Positions 12,901 to 21,200 of a stretch of DNA of 64,000 nucleotides are shown here, one piece after another. Every line of letters starts with the position of its first letter. The first letter of the stretch is position 1. The translations under genes and the position numbers were made by a program. Source of the DNA: Primula veris (taxonomy: Eukaryota > Streptophyta > Magnoliopsida > Ericales > Primulaceae); the NCBI GenBank assembly GCA_963682055.1, contig OY821747.1:14992258-15056257 (forward strand), read 5' to 3'. The notes beneath the pieces were generated by a model, which saw nothing but the letters and a program-made list of their open reading frames with translations, did no database searches and was not told where the DNA came from.

Positions 12901-13557
12901 ATTCAATTAAAATCATTTTGTTTTTGCCAACAGGTCACAGGCACCCCACACGGATGGGACGTGCTTTTCTACATCTTCCAGTTCATCAGGGTGGTGGTGT
13001 TGTTCACTGTGATTGTGCTTATCGGGACAGGATGGTCCTTCCTGAAGCCCTTCCTCCAGGAGAGAGAGAAGAAGGTGCTAATGATTGTCATCCCCCTCCA
13101 GGTCATCGCCAACCTCGCGTCCGTAGTGATCGGGGAGACAGGCCCGTTTATCAAAGACTGGGTGACGTGGAACCAAGTGTTTTTGCTCGTGGATATCGTG
13201 TGCTGCTGCGCGATTATATTCCCCATCGTCTGGTCAATCAGATCGTTAAGGGAGACTTCGAAGACTGATGGGAAGGCAGCCAGGAACCTGGCCAAACTCA
13301 CGCTGTTCAGGCAGTTTTATATCGTGGTGATCGGCTACTTGTATTTTACGAGGATCGTGGTGTTTGCTCTCAAGACCATCGCCGCGTACAAGTACCAGTG
13401 GGTGAGTAACGGAGCCGAGGAGGTTGCCAGTCTCGCGTTCTATGCGGTGATGTTTTATATGTTTAGGCCGGTGGAGAAGAACGAATACTTTGTGCTTGAT
13501 GAGGAGGACGAGGAGGCTGCTGAGATGGCGCTACGGGATGAGGAATTTGAGCTCTGA
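6999..13557 (+). CDS. CAND6/7: Seven-transmembrane CAND6/CAND7-type protein (GPR107/LUSTR family), two exons
   Basis: Exons are 6999-7700 and 12934-13557. The junction AAG|GTTCAA ... CCAACAG|GTC is phase 0 and gives about 441 residues. A second in-frame ATG at 7014 places the start directly before a hydrophobic signal peptide, so the product is 436-441 residues. Order: signal peptide (about 5-30); extracytoplasmic domain with 'MILFEKFGFTHTGH' and 'RLGFFLLSDESL'; from about residue 175, seven hydrophobic helices; the highly conserved block 'GTPHGWDVLFYIFQFIRVV' at the start of exon 2 and 'GETGPFIKDWVTWNQVFLL'; then an acidic Asp/Glu tail. Plant members were named candidate GPCRs (CAND6/7), and animal GPR107/108 act in Golgi and endosomal trafficking. 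By homology this is an endomembrane protein, and its signalling role is unproven. Reading frames are intact. The 5233-bp intron hosts a copia element in antisense orientation and a duplicated exon-1 end. A frame running on to 7778 only reads into the intron. Confidence 0.93.
7681..8110 (+). repeat. Direct duplication of exon-1 3' end and intron start
   Basis: 7685-7806 (the last ~16 bases of exon 1, its splice donor and ~100 bases of intron) reappears at about 7993-8110. Shared stretches include 'cactacgtcaaggt', 'gttgtgtgtttgtaccta' and 'ggctaaaatgtg.tata.caacc'. The offset is about 307 bp. The second copy therefore carries a second donor-like AAG|GTCATC in the intron. Copies differ at roughly 15% of sites by eye. 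Confidence 0.82.
8440..8530 (+). repeat. tRNA-derived SINE-like fragment
   Basis: 'agcacagttggttag' (8460-8474) resembles an RNA polymerase III A box and 'ggttcgattct' (8490-8500) a B box. They are about 30 bp apart, followed by a T-run (8513-8524). This arrangement is typical of plant SINE heads. No matching duplication or full tail was found, so the limits are approximate. Confidence 0.5.
8929..9125 (-). repeat. 3' LTR of intronic copia element
   Basis: The 197-bp repeat matches 12609-12800. It begins 'tgaaactttagagag' and ends 'acattcaaaa' on the plus strand, and lies next to the polypurine tract at about 9126-9137. Confidence 0.88.
9133..12404 (-). pseudogene. Copia pol (protease, integrase, RT, RNase H), frameshifted
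   Basis: Minus-strand blocks: protease 'DLGASDHMTRN' (12404-12084; the usual Asp-Ser-Gly is altered to Asp-Leu-Gly); a GAG-pre-integrase/zinc region around 11800-12030 readable only with a frameshift; integrase core 'IDTPQQNRIAKRKNRHLLE' (11606-11082); linker 11000-10485; RT 10406-9843 with 'YGMDYQETFAPVAK', 'QLDVKNAFLNGDL' and the catalytic 'YVDDII'; then 9868-9437 and RNase H 9456-9133 with 'KTKHVEID'-like 'RTKHVEIDRNF'. At least four frame changes or stops break it. No functional protein can be made. Confidence 0.9.
12596..12608 (-). promoter_or_regulatory. Copia primer-binding site (initiator tRNA-Met type)
   Basis: The minus strand reads TGGTATCAGAGCA immediately inside the 5' LTR. This is the classic plant copia primer site. 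Confidence 0.9.
12609..12800 (-). repeat. 5' LTR of intronic copia element
   Basis: 192 bp, TG...CA ends ('tgtgactttagag' to 'acattcaaca'), matching 8929-9125. It lacks the 'tataa'-like 5-bp present in the left copy. Confidence 0.9.
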
Positions 13558-14622
13558 AGGTGTTCCTTACCCCATGTGATTTTTTTTTCCCGTCAATTTT
13601 ATACATTAAGGTTTTGCGTTTGATTTGGATTTAGTATTACTACCTTGCCCTGTTGTTGTCTTGAGATAGGAGCTCAGGGAATGTTCACTAGATATTGAAC
13701 ACATTTTTCTTTTTCGGTTACTGATATCATAATGCCCTCTTTTTATGTTAACATATGATACTTTTTAAGATAAGAGTGAAATATTGTTGCTGAATTGTAT
13801 TTTTGGTTTCAGTGTTAGAGAAGAAGATCGTTTCTTCTGTTATAGAGAAGCTGACTTCTACTTTCAACTCTTTTTAAGATATCACAATGCCGCCCTCTTT
13901 TTATGTTAACATCAGCCCTCTTTAAACCGTCTTTTTAAGATAATAGGATTAACCCCATTCACCCTGGTAATTCTTATTTCAACTCTTAAAACGGAAAGAA
14001 CTCACTATTCTTATTGCAAACGTGCGAAACGTAATGACTAAAATGGATATTTTGGTCAGAAAGTATATAATAATGATGATGTTATGTCAAAAAGCGTCAT
14101 CTGAAAACAAATATCACAGTAAGCAAATAATTATTGTCAAGAATGACAAAGTTTGATACTTAAAATGTATTTTTATTCCGGTTTGCTGTAACAGAGAAAT
14201 CATACTGTTATTTGTTGATCTGTTTTAATTAAAACCTTTTCATCCACCCGCTTTGTCACTGGTTGAGGTTTTTACTTCACTATTGTTTAGTCTTAAATAT
14301 GTGCTCTTTTCATTTTTCTGAACATTCCAATATATCTTTAGTCTTTTCCTCCTGTGATGGCACAGGGAGTACTCCCTTCCGCATCTTGTTTTGTTATGCG
14401 TTCTATATTTTACTATTAATTTGAAGTTTTATCTTTTTCTAATTTAGTATCCTTTGATTGGGAATTTGGCTATGCTTACAGCCTCTTTGGCAACACTGGT
14501 TTCTTGAGTGCTTGTTTAAGTAATGTATATATTTTAAGTTGGAATTCTATCTCCTTAATTCTTGCTTAATTTGTCTGCTTCTTTTAGGGACTCAAAGAAA
14601 CAGAGATTGCCCTTTGGCTTTC
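13558..14622. other. 3' flank of CAND-type gene; first copy of a duplicated segment
   Basis: No gene is seen. The 3' UTR probably lies in the first few hundred bases, though no clean polyadenylation signal was found. Positions 13655-14163 are repeated in the same orientation at 15297-16258. Inside this copy a small unit 'gccctctttttatgttaaca' is itself repeated (about 13734 and 13891). Confidence 0.5.
13655..14163 (+). repeat. Duplicated non-coding segment, copy 1
   Basis: It shares 'gataggagctcaggg.atgt', 'ttcactagatattgaac', 'gaattgtatttttggtttca' and 'aaataattattgtcaagaat' with 15297-16258. Copy 2 lacks about 75 bp present here near 13870-13945 but carries a roughly 540-bp insert. Confidence 0.85.
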
Positions 14623-14904
14623 CTAATACAACTCACAAACCTCAGCTTCTAATTTAAGCCGTGCAATGATGTTATTATATAGCTCAATCTCTTTATTTGC
14701 ATCACATAATTGGGTTTTGAGCCGTGCAATGATGTTATTATATAGCTCAATCTCCTTATTTGCATCACATAATTGGGTTTTGTACTCATCCTTATTGGTC
14801 CTTGCCATCTCATTTGAAGAGAACTTATCTCCTTGTTCAAGGGTGTTTTGCTCATTATCGAAGGTCTCATGATTATAAGTTCGATCCAACTTTCCACTAT
14901 TCAT
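14623..14904 (-). CDS. Short coiled-coil ORF with a 21-residue tandem duplication; gene fragment
   Basis: The 93-residue minus-strand frame contains 'TQLCDANKEIELYNNIIARL' plus one Lys twice in succession, from a 63-bp tandem duplication (about 14660-14785). The duplication keeps frame and heptad-like spacing. Further upstream on the same strand (about 14935-15055) another frame, rich in Lys/Gln/Glu, ends in '...EVEIVSP' and stop. This may be part of the same lost gene. I do not recognise the family. It is more likely a relic than an active gene. Confidence 0.4.
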   Translation of the reverse strand: MNSGKLDRTYNHETFDNEQNTLEQGDKFSSNEMARTNKDEYKTQLCDANKEIELYNNIIARLKTQLCDANKEIELYNNIIARLKLEAEVCELY

Positions 14905-15639
14905 TTCACTAGGTAAAAGCCATCAGTAACTATGTTTCTTTCATGGAGAGACAATTTCCACCTCAATATGGGTTTCTTCAAGTTGCTTCATCTGGGACAC
15001 TACTTTGTGAACTTTTGCATATTTAGCTTTCTGAGTTCGATATTGAACAATTTCCCCCCTTAGGTTTGATTTTTAATACCTCGCCCATCATTTGAGGCTC
15101 TTGCCTCATAAGCCACTCCTTTTGTCTTGCTCAGTTCATTGGGTGCTCGATCAAACGAGTAAATAACTGTATAAGCTTATATCAAACTTCTGAAATTGTT
15201 TGATACAGCTTCTGCGAACACGAACAACTACTACTTGACTTGGAAGATAAATTTAGAAATTTAAATTTGCTGAAAACGTATCATGCTCAACATGCTTGTT
15301 GTCTAGAGATAGGAGCTCAGGGGATGTTCACTAGATATTGAACGCAATTCTCTTTCGGTTGCTGATATTATAATGCCCTTCTGTTATTATGTTAAACATA
15401 TGACACTTTTTGGGATAAGAGTGAAATTTTGTTGTTGAATTGTATTTTTGGTTTCAGTGTTAGAAAAGATGATCGTATCCTCTACAATAGAGAATCTGAC
15501 TTCTAACGAGATTAACCCCATTCACTTTGGTAATTCTTATTCCAACTTTTAGAATCAAAAGAACCAACTATTCTTACTGCAAATGTGTAAAACGTAATTA
15601 CTAAAATAGATATTTTAGTCAGAACGTGTATAATATCGA

Positions 15640-16176
15640 TTTATCTTTATAAAAGTGATTGATATCAAAGAGAATCTCAGTCTTGTTAAAAAACGAATCC
15701 ACTCTTGGAGAGCTAGTGGTATAGTAGTAGTGTGTAGTTGAGACTCCGCGCTTCAGCTTAGGCAGATCGGTACTAAAAGTCGGCGATGTCAGGAAGGAAG
15801 AACATGTGGTTACTGCTTCTCTCAGAATTCGACATTGTGTGCATGCGGAAGCGCCCGATCAAAGGACAGTCCATCGCACAGTTGTTATATTTCTTTTTAT
15901 AGTTTGTGTAGTCTAGCTAATTAAAGGGCCTATGAATTAGTTCCAAGAAAGTTGCCATTCACGTCAGGAATAGCAGCTCGAATCCTAATCAGCAGTTGTT
16001 TCATCCGATTCCGTATCAACATATATCTCCATCCGTATAAGCTCTTTCTAGGACCGAAAGTACCACGGACCCCTCCCCTAAGATCGAAAACTAGAATTAA
16101 ACTACATGCTTCACCGCTTGTGCGGCCCCTGTCAATTTATTTGAGTTTCATTCTTGTGAACGTACTCCCCAGGCGG
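15640..16176. other. Composite insert: gypsy pol scrap + unknown + plastid rRNA
   Basis: Three unrelated pieces lie end to end inside the duplicated segment. About 15808-15885 is a plus-strand scrap of Ty3/gypsy RNase H ('LLLLSEFDIVCMRKRPIKGQ'). About 15930-16080 is unidentified. About 16083-16176 is plastid rRNA. No LTRs, TIRs or target duplication are seen, so it looks like filler captured during break repair rather than a transposon. Confidence 0.6.
16083..16176 (-). rRNA. rrn16: Fragment of plastid 16S rRNA (NUPT), decayed
   Basis: The plus strand carries 'caccgcttgtgcgg', 'gtcaatttatttgagttt' and 'aacgtactccccaggcggga'. These match the antisense of the universal small-subunit region around E. 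coli position 907 (the standard 907R primer site), so the rRNA sense strand is minus. The ending 'caggcgggata' is the cyanobacterial/plastid form rather than the mitochondrial one. Several differences from the conserved sequence are C to T. About 95 bp; non-functional. Confidence 0.82.
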
Positions 16177-16258
16177 GATATGTAAAAAATCGTCATTTGA
16201 AAACATATATAACGGTAACCAAATAATTATTGTCAAGAATGACAAAATTTGATATTGT

Positions 16259-16787
16259 GTCAAATAGTGCTAGGGGGGTCTAGAAGGTGAGGTGGGGTCT
16301 AGGTGCTAGGCAGGGACTAATCGGGGCCTAGGCGGGAGAACCAAATTTTTATATTTTTAAGCATTTTTTTTTAGGCATTCATACAATATACATGTTGTAA
16401 ATAAAATTATCAAGCTAAGTTAAACAATTGAAACATATTTGCTTCATAGTTATACCATTACAAGCTAATAATTATACGATAAAGTTGTTCGGCGATATTA
16501 AAATAGAGAAAATTAAGCATAGATATGTTTCAAAATACAATCAAACACAGATCCAGTCCAAAATTATTCATACATTAAAATGAAAAAAAAAAAAAACAAT
16601 CTCACTCGTGGACTGTGGTATTCTTTTCTAATGAGTTCAACTCATTGTTAACTCCGTTGTGTTAACCCCTGGAACTTAAGTACTTAATTTTGAAATTCTT
16701 AATTAAAAAGAAAAGTAAATGACAGGATTTACTCCATAGTTAGCACTAAAAAATAAGCAAGCTTTAATAGTAATAAACAAGCATATA
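16259..16787. other. Intergenic, no gene
   Basis: It opens with a G-rich 'ctaggcggg/ctaggtgctagg' stretch (16268-16345), a motif common in degraded plant transposons. AT-rich sequence with an A-run (about 16581-16595) follows, up to the target site ATATA of the next element. Confidence 0.45.
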
Positions 16788-17413
16788 TGATAAAGCCATA
16801 ACTTTGGTCGGTCACGTTAGGCTTTTCAACAATAATATAATGGTAAATCGACGGTAAATAATGGACATTTCTTGATCTTTATTATTGGTCGGATTATTAC
16901 ACTTATTCGGATTGTTACACTTGCTCGGATTGTTACACTTGCTCGGATTGTTACACTTACTCGGATTGTTACACTTGCTCGGATTAGTACTTCTTTATTA
17001 CAATTGTGCTCGATTTGACTGTTTAATCTCTTATCTTGGTCGTTCTTCTTTCTCTTCGATATTCGGCTCTGTCGTTGTTCGGCTTGCTTCTTTTTAGGCT
17101 AAGCTTTGACTAGTTTATCTCTTTTCTCAACTTCTCTCTATAGTTTTTGGATAGATTTTCTGGTCCTTTTCTAGGAGGGGTAGTTGGCTATTTATAGGCA
17201 ACTATGCTTTCTAGGATGTTGACAAATGTCTCCATCTCAGGGGGTTTTTCAGACATGGGTCCCTAGTTAAGTGGGCTTGGGCTTTTGATAGTAACTATCT
17301 TATTCTCCTATAAAAGGCATGTGATGACCCATTTAAGCGTTAGATACCCATTTATAAAGTGGGTTGATTATTACCCGAATAGAATATTCGGGTCTAATTT
17401 TTATGTTCTATCA
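16788..17413 (-). repeat. 3' LTR of Tat element 1
   Basis: Begins TGATAAAGCC and ends GTTCTATCA (plus strand). It contains about five 18-bp units 'ggattgttacacttgctc' at 16896-16985, one more than the right LTR, which accounts for its extra 18 bp. The adjacent minus-strand purine tract is CAGGGAGCA. Confidence 0.93.
16896..16985. repeat. 18-bp minisatellite inside LTR
   Basis: Tandem 'cggattgttacacttgct' units. The right LTR has one fewer (33335-33400). It was probably altered by slippage after insertion. Confidence 0.85.
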
Positions 17414-17596
17414 AGTGCTCCCTGACTTCCTCGGCGTGGTTTCCATGTCGAGGGAGTCATGCTCGGTCTATCGAGGATATTACTTCGGTCTCGTCGTTCC
17501 CAATGCTTCGTTGAAAATCGTAATAGATTTATGATGGTTCCTTGGGGGGCCCATTTAATGTTTCCTATCCTAATATCTTTCTTCGAGGAAAACTCC

Positions 17597-17603
17597 TATA
17601 AAG
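17597..17603 (+). promoter_or_regulatory. TATA box for antisense gene 1
   Basis: 'TATAAAG' 54 nt before the ATG at 17657, following the sequence 'gaaaactcc'. Confidence 0.6.
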
Positions 17604-17656
17604 GGGAGTGCCCCCTCCATAATTAGGCATTTTACTACTATTTTGTTCGTGACGTA

Positions 17657-17977
17657 ATGGCTTCCTCTGGTTCTACTGGTGAGAGCTCCTTTAATTATAT
17701 TTCTTATTTAGAAACGGAGATCAAGAAATCTCGTACCGCGAATAAGAAACTCGTGGTCAAGGTTTCAAACTACAAGAAAAGGTTGTCTGACATGGATTCT
17801 GCTCATCATGTAACGATGGCCGATCGGGATTGGGCTTACGAGCGTATAAAGAGGCTCGAGGCTTATCTGGCTAAGCAGAAGGCAGCAAAAAGGGCCTATA
17901 AGCTTGCCTTCAAGGAGTTGCATGCTCGGTCTAAACCGAGTTCGGATGACGATGAAGAAGGCTCTTCCTCGAAATAA
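17657..17977 (+). CDS. Antisense gene 1 of Tat element: 106-residue coiled-coil protein
   Basis: Complete ATG-to-stop frame on the strand opposite gag-pol, starting 243 bp inside the 3' LTR. It begins MASSGSTGES, has charged helical heptads ('YLETEIKKSRTANKKLVVKV', 'RIKRLEAYLAKQKAAKRAYK') and ends in an acidic Ser-rich tail (DDDEEGSSSK). It has its own TATA box 54 nt upstream and AATAAA at 18046-18051, 70 nt past the stop. Its C-terminal half matches antisense gene 2 (shared KRAYK and ARSK), so the two are tandem duplicates. No known domain is recognised and function is unknown. Extra antisense ORFs downstream of pol are known in Tat elements, but I know of no named family for this protein. 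Confidence 0.72.
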   Translation: MASSGSTGESSFNYISYLETEIKKSRTANKKLVVKVSNYKKRLSDMDSAHHVTMADRDWAYERIKRLEAYLAKQKAAKRAYKLAFKELHARSKPSSDDDEEGSSSK

Positions 17978-18210
17978 TTAGTCTTTTGTGATTTCTTTGT
18001 ATCTGGTGTTATCACCAAGTTGTAATCGAATCACGGAAGAATCTTAATAAAACATATTTTACTTACGTTCCTGTCTGTTTATTTCTTTGATATCTGATTG
18101 GATGACTCCCTTGGATTTGAATTGTTGTAGTTAACCATAAATGCTCTTGGGAAGTTCAAGAGACTTGTCTCTTTTTCTTAGATGACCTTTGATCTACCCC
18201 TTGTTCTTCT

Positions 18211-18218
18211 TATAAAAG
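18211..18218 (+). promoter_or_regulatory. TATA box for antisense gene 2
   Basis: 'TATAAAAG' 52-59 nt before the ATG at 18270. Confidence 0.62.
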
Positions 18219-18269
18219 GGGGAACTGCTCATATATTCTTTGAGCAACTCATTCTTTACTATCGAACAT

Positions 18270-18608
18270 ATGGCTTCTCCTCATGACGCTAATGGTAACA
18301 ACCTTCCTGAATATGTTGCTCATCTTGAAGAGGAAGTCAAGAAAGTGCGTTATCTCGAGAAGAGGGTTGCCCGGTTGTTGGTGGAAGCTCGTCGGGCCGT
18401 CGAACTAGACGAGCGATTGGACGCCCTGAAGAAGGAGCACCAGAGGTCTTTGCTCGACAGTATTCGTGCTCGTGCTCGGATCAAAGAGCTTGAGGCCTCT
18501 AGAGACAGGCAAATTGCTTCCAAGAGGGCCTACAAACAGGTCCTTAAGGAAGTGTTTGCTCGGTCGAAGAGGAAGCCAAATGACGAAGCGGGCCCTTCTA
18601 CAAAATGA
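18270..18608 (+). CDS. Antisense gene 2: 112-residue coiled-coil protein, paralogue of gene 1
   Basis: The start is the ATG at 18270 (MASPHDANG); the frame is open further upstream but without another ATG. Heptad-rich body ('HLEEEVKKVRYLEKRVARLL', 'ARIKELEASRDRQIASKRAY'), basic end and GPSTK tail. It aligns with gene 1 from the MAS start through the shared RIK.LEA....KRAYK..LKE..ARSK motif. It has a TATA box upstream and AATAAA at 18676-18681. Function unknown. Its compactness (TATA, single exon, poly(A) signal within about 450 bp) is shared by neighbours in the cluster. Confidence 0.72.
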   Translation: MASPHDANGNNLPEYVAHLEEEVKKVRYLEKRVARLLVEARRAVELDERLDALKKEHQRSLLDSIRARARIKELEASRDRQIASKRAYKQVLKEVFARSKRKPNDEAGPSTK

Positions 18609-19157
18609 TTTTATTGTTTTTTATTGTATTTCCTTTTCGTTAACTGCCTCTTCTGTAACGAAGTATCAACCAATCAATAAAGACTTCTTTTTCTTGTTTA
18701 TATCTGAATTACTTTCCCACTGCAACTTATTTTGATTGCGCACGCTTGTGGCCTCATTAATGCTTTTTCTTGGGTCTTGCGTTTGACCTTATCCATTGAA
18801 CCTTCTGTCTCTTTATATCTAGGGACCAGTGGGATTTCTTGAGCCTCGTGCATAAAATCTTATTCACCAGAGTTTTCTTGAGCTTTGCGCAAAAGATCTT
18901 TAACATTTATTTGAACTGCTGCCTTTCCCCAAAATGACACGTGTTTCGATGCCATTATGACTTACCCCTTTTAAATATTGGTAAGAATCCAAGCGTTTCT
19001 TGAACAAGAGTGGCTTTTAATTACTCACGCTTTTTTAGAGCCTTTGGGGAATCCAAACGTTTTTTCTTGAACAGACATATCTTTTAATTGCCGTCCCTTC
19101 TTAATACCCATTGGCGAACGGTTGCGACTCTCAATACGAGCCCTCATCTAATTGATC

Positions 19158-19165
19158 TATAAATA
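19158..19165 (+). promoter_or_regulatory. TATA box for antisense gene 3
   Basis: 'TATAAATA' about 85-92 nt before the ATG at 19250. Confidence 0.58.
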
Positions 19166-19249
19166 CCTTCTTACAGCATGGTTATATCCACAACCCTCAT
19201 CATATTATTTTCCCCCATATACAGATCCTCATCTTATAATTTCCATAAG

Positions 19250-19543
19250 ATGTCTGGTCCTTTCTCCCAATCAGCATTAGCTTTGCAAGTGGAGGCTTTT
19301 GAAGCCTCCTATGGCCATGTACAAAGGTTGTTGAAGGATGCCGAGGAGGAATTGAAGGTGATGCGTTATCACCATACCGAGATGGTTCGGGAATTAACTT
19401 GGCTAAGATCCGAACTGGCATATTGCCGACGTGCTCGCCAGGCTCTAGTCGAAGAGAATGAGATGCTAAGGGGGAACCCGACACTTCAAGACAGGAATGT
19501 CTCTGCCGGGCTCTCTCACCGATACCGATCGACTTCCCCCTAA
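19250..19543 (+). CDS. Antisense gene 3: 97-residue coiled-coil protein
   Basis: The start at 19250 (MSGPFSQSA) is preferred to the frame's earlier TTG-only extension because it follows the TATA box at leader distance. A single predicted helix with heptads ('VQRLLKDAEEELKVMRYHHT', 'ELTWLRSELAYCRRARQALV') is followed by a polar tail. No homology to genes 1-2 is obvious beyond coiled-coil character. The stop is followed directly by a 440-bp pyrimidine-rich tract. Function unknown. Confidence 0.66.
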   Translation: MSGPFSQSALALQVEAFEASYGHVQRLLKDAEEELKVMRYHHTEMVRELTWLRSELAYCRRARQALVEENEMLRGNPTLQDRNVSAGLSHRYRSTSP

Positions 19544-19544
19544 C

Positions 19545-19985
19545 CTTCCCCCTTCTTTTTTATTATTTTCTTCTTCTTTTCCCCATCTTTTCCCATCTCT
19601 TTCTTTTTCTTCTTTTTATTTCTCAGTTTCCCTCATTTCTTCCTCTTCCTCTTTTGTTTTTTATGCTTTGTTCTCTCTACTTTTTTTTTTCATTTTTTTC
19701 TTTTTCCCTTTCTTTTTTGTTTTTTTTCTTTGACTTCCTTTTTATTTGTCAGTTTCCTTCATTTCTTCCTCCTCTGCTCTTTCTCTTTCTTTTTTCTTCA
19801 TCTTCTTTTTTGCACCACTATGATGTAGCAATCAACCCTGTGATCCTAAGGGTTTTGTGTTACGTCTAGGGTTTTTGTCATTTTTCATTTGACTCTTCTT
19901 TCTTTTCACTTCTTTTTCCTCCACTTTCTTCCTTTTTCTTTCTTCGTTCTTCTTTCACTCTTTTTACTTTTTCTTTTTGGCGTCT
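19545..19985 (+). repeat. Long polypyrimidine tract
   Basis: About 440 bases almost wholly C and T on the plus strand (purine-rich on minus), apart from a short break around 19815-19880. It lies between antisense genes 3 and 4. It could form triplex DNA or act as a terminator or promoter spacer for transcription in either direction. Confidence 0.8.
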
Positions 19986-20047
19986 CCTGCTCACTTGGTC
20001 TGCTGATATAGTTGATCTTCTTTGCCTGATCTTCTGTACTAGCTCTT

Positions 20048-20130
20048 CTCGGATGTAATAGATCTTTATCTCGGATGTAACAGATTTTCTTTTCGGATGT
20101 AAAAGATTTCCTTTTCGGATGTATTCTGAT
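20048..20130 (+). repeat. Short tandem repeat, ~24-bp unit
   Basis: Four units built on 'tcggatgtaayagatttccttt' follow the pyrimidine tract (copies begin about 20049, 20072, 20094 and 20116). Confidence 0.7.
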
Positions 20131-20393
20131 GTAATGAACAATGATATATCCCATCTTTATTTAATGAAAATTATATTTGCCCTTCTATTTTTGCACATTT
20201 ATCTTGTACTTCTTCTTATTGTTGAATTAGTGGTTTGTTGGGATGTGGAACTTTTGAGTATCTTGTACCTTTATTTCTTACTGGACTGTAGACCTATCCC
20301 TCACGTTGTCAATCATAGGTGCACGCTCCCAAGTATTGTCAGGAAACATGCATGCTCCCAAGTATTTGTCAGATAGCAACACTAACTTTTCTC

Positions 20394-20401
20394 TATAAAT
20401 A
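20394..20401 (+). promoter_or_regulatory. TATA box for antisense gene 4
   Basis: 'TATAAATA' 79-86 nt before the ATG at 20480. Confidence 0.6.
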
Positions 20402-20479
20402 CTCAACCTTGATCATTCCTTACCATAAACTTGTGTTGGCTTCACTTATCCCTCTTCTTTTATATCATAACTTATCATA

Positions 20480-20959
20480 ATGTCTGAGCCCGTGACGAGA
20501 TATCATGCTCAGATGAAGGACTTAGATGCTAAGGTATCTTGGGTCCGTCACAGAATGGCCATTCTTGAGAAAGAATATGGGGTTTTGGCTTTGAGCTTAT
20601 TCGACTCTCATCCCGAGGAGACAATGAAGTGGACCGAGATTTCGGCCTTGAGTCGCCAACTTGATAATTTGTTGTTGCACAGAAATCACTTGGCCAACTC
20701 TTGGTACGAGGCCGAGGAGATTTGGGATCATGCTCAGGACAAGTTCGATAACTCCCCTCAAGGCCTAGCTAGTATGATAGTTAGGAATGCTCGGCTTGAG
20801 GAGCGTGTCCGTGTCCTAACTAGGACGAACACCGAACTCTCCAGGGAGAATAAGTGCTTGGTAGTCATGAATGACTCTTACCAAGCTCGGTTTGACAGCT
20901 CTACTCGGGTAGCCTTCTCCCGGTCTGGTAGTTCGGTTTTTCCCTCCATTGATCCTTAG
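20480..20959 (+). CDS. Antisense gene 4: 159-residue coiled-coil protein
   Basis: MSEPVTRYHA start. Two helical stretches ('AKVSWVRHRMAILEKEYGVL' and 'IVRNARLEERVRVLTRTNTE') flank a Trp-containing middle ('MKWTEI', 'SWYEAEEIWDHA'). Ser-rich C-terminus. Single exon with its own TATA box; the ATG context 'cataATGtc' is acceptable. It is longer than genes 1-3. No recognised domain. It shares the cluster pattern of independent small genes reading away from the 3' LTR. Confidence 0.7.
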   Translation: MSEPVTRYHAQMKDLDAKVSWVRHRMAILEKEYGVLALSLFDSHPEETMKWTEISALSRQLDNLLLHRNHLANSWYEAEEIWDHAQDKFDNSPQGLASMIVRNARLEERVRVLTRTNTELSRENKCLVVMNDSYQARFDSSTRVAFSRSGSSVFPSIDP

Positions 20960-21126
20960 TTGGATTGGGCTGGTTTTCTGACGTATTTCTCTCGTCTTGT
21001 AATTTGTATTTTCTTATCCGTTTTTGGTAATTTGTACCCTGTTGTATTTCGTGTCTCTCTGTATATTGAACCGTTTGCAACGCCTCGTTTTTGGCGCTTT
21101 TTCGTATTTCGTGCCCTTTGACTCCT

Positions 21127-21134
21127 TATAAATG
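21127..21134 (+). promoter_or_regulatory. TATA box for antisense gene 5
   Basis: 'TATAAATG' 67-74 nt before the ATG at 21201. Confidence 0.58.
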
Positions 21135-21200
21135 CTCCCTTTTGTTTTGTACTTCATTATCCATTCTCCTTTTCTCTCTTTTGTTTCTCCTACTCGCGAG

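Larger units (their letters stand above)
15297..16258 (+). repeat. Duplicated non-coding segment, copy 2 (interrupted)
   Basis: Homology to 13655-14163 runs from 15297 to about 15640 and resumes at about 16177-16258 ('gtcatttgaaaacat', 'aaataattattgtcaagaat'). The 540 bases between are foreign to copy 1. Identity by eye is around 85%. Confidence 0.83.

Noticed and set aside
12859..12933. In-frame ATG before exon 2 of the CAND-type gene
   Set aside because: It lies in the intron directly before the acceptor CCAACAG; family proteins need exon 1.
15952..16185. 77-codon ORF
   Set aside because: Its second half is antisense plastid rRNA; not a gene.
19497..19869. Phe/Ser-rich ORFs
   Set aside because: Low-complexity translation of the polypyrimidine tract.
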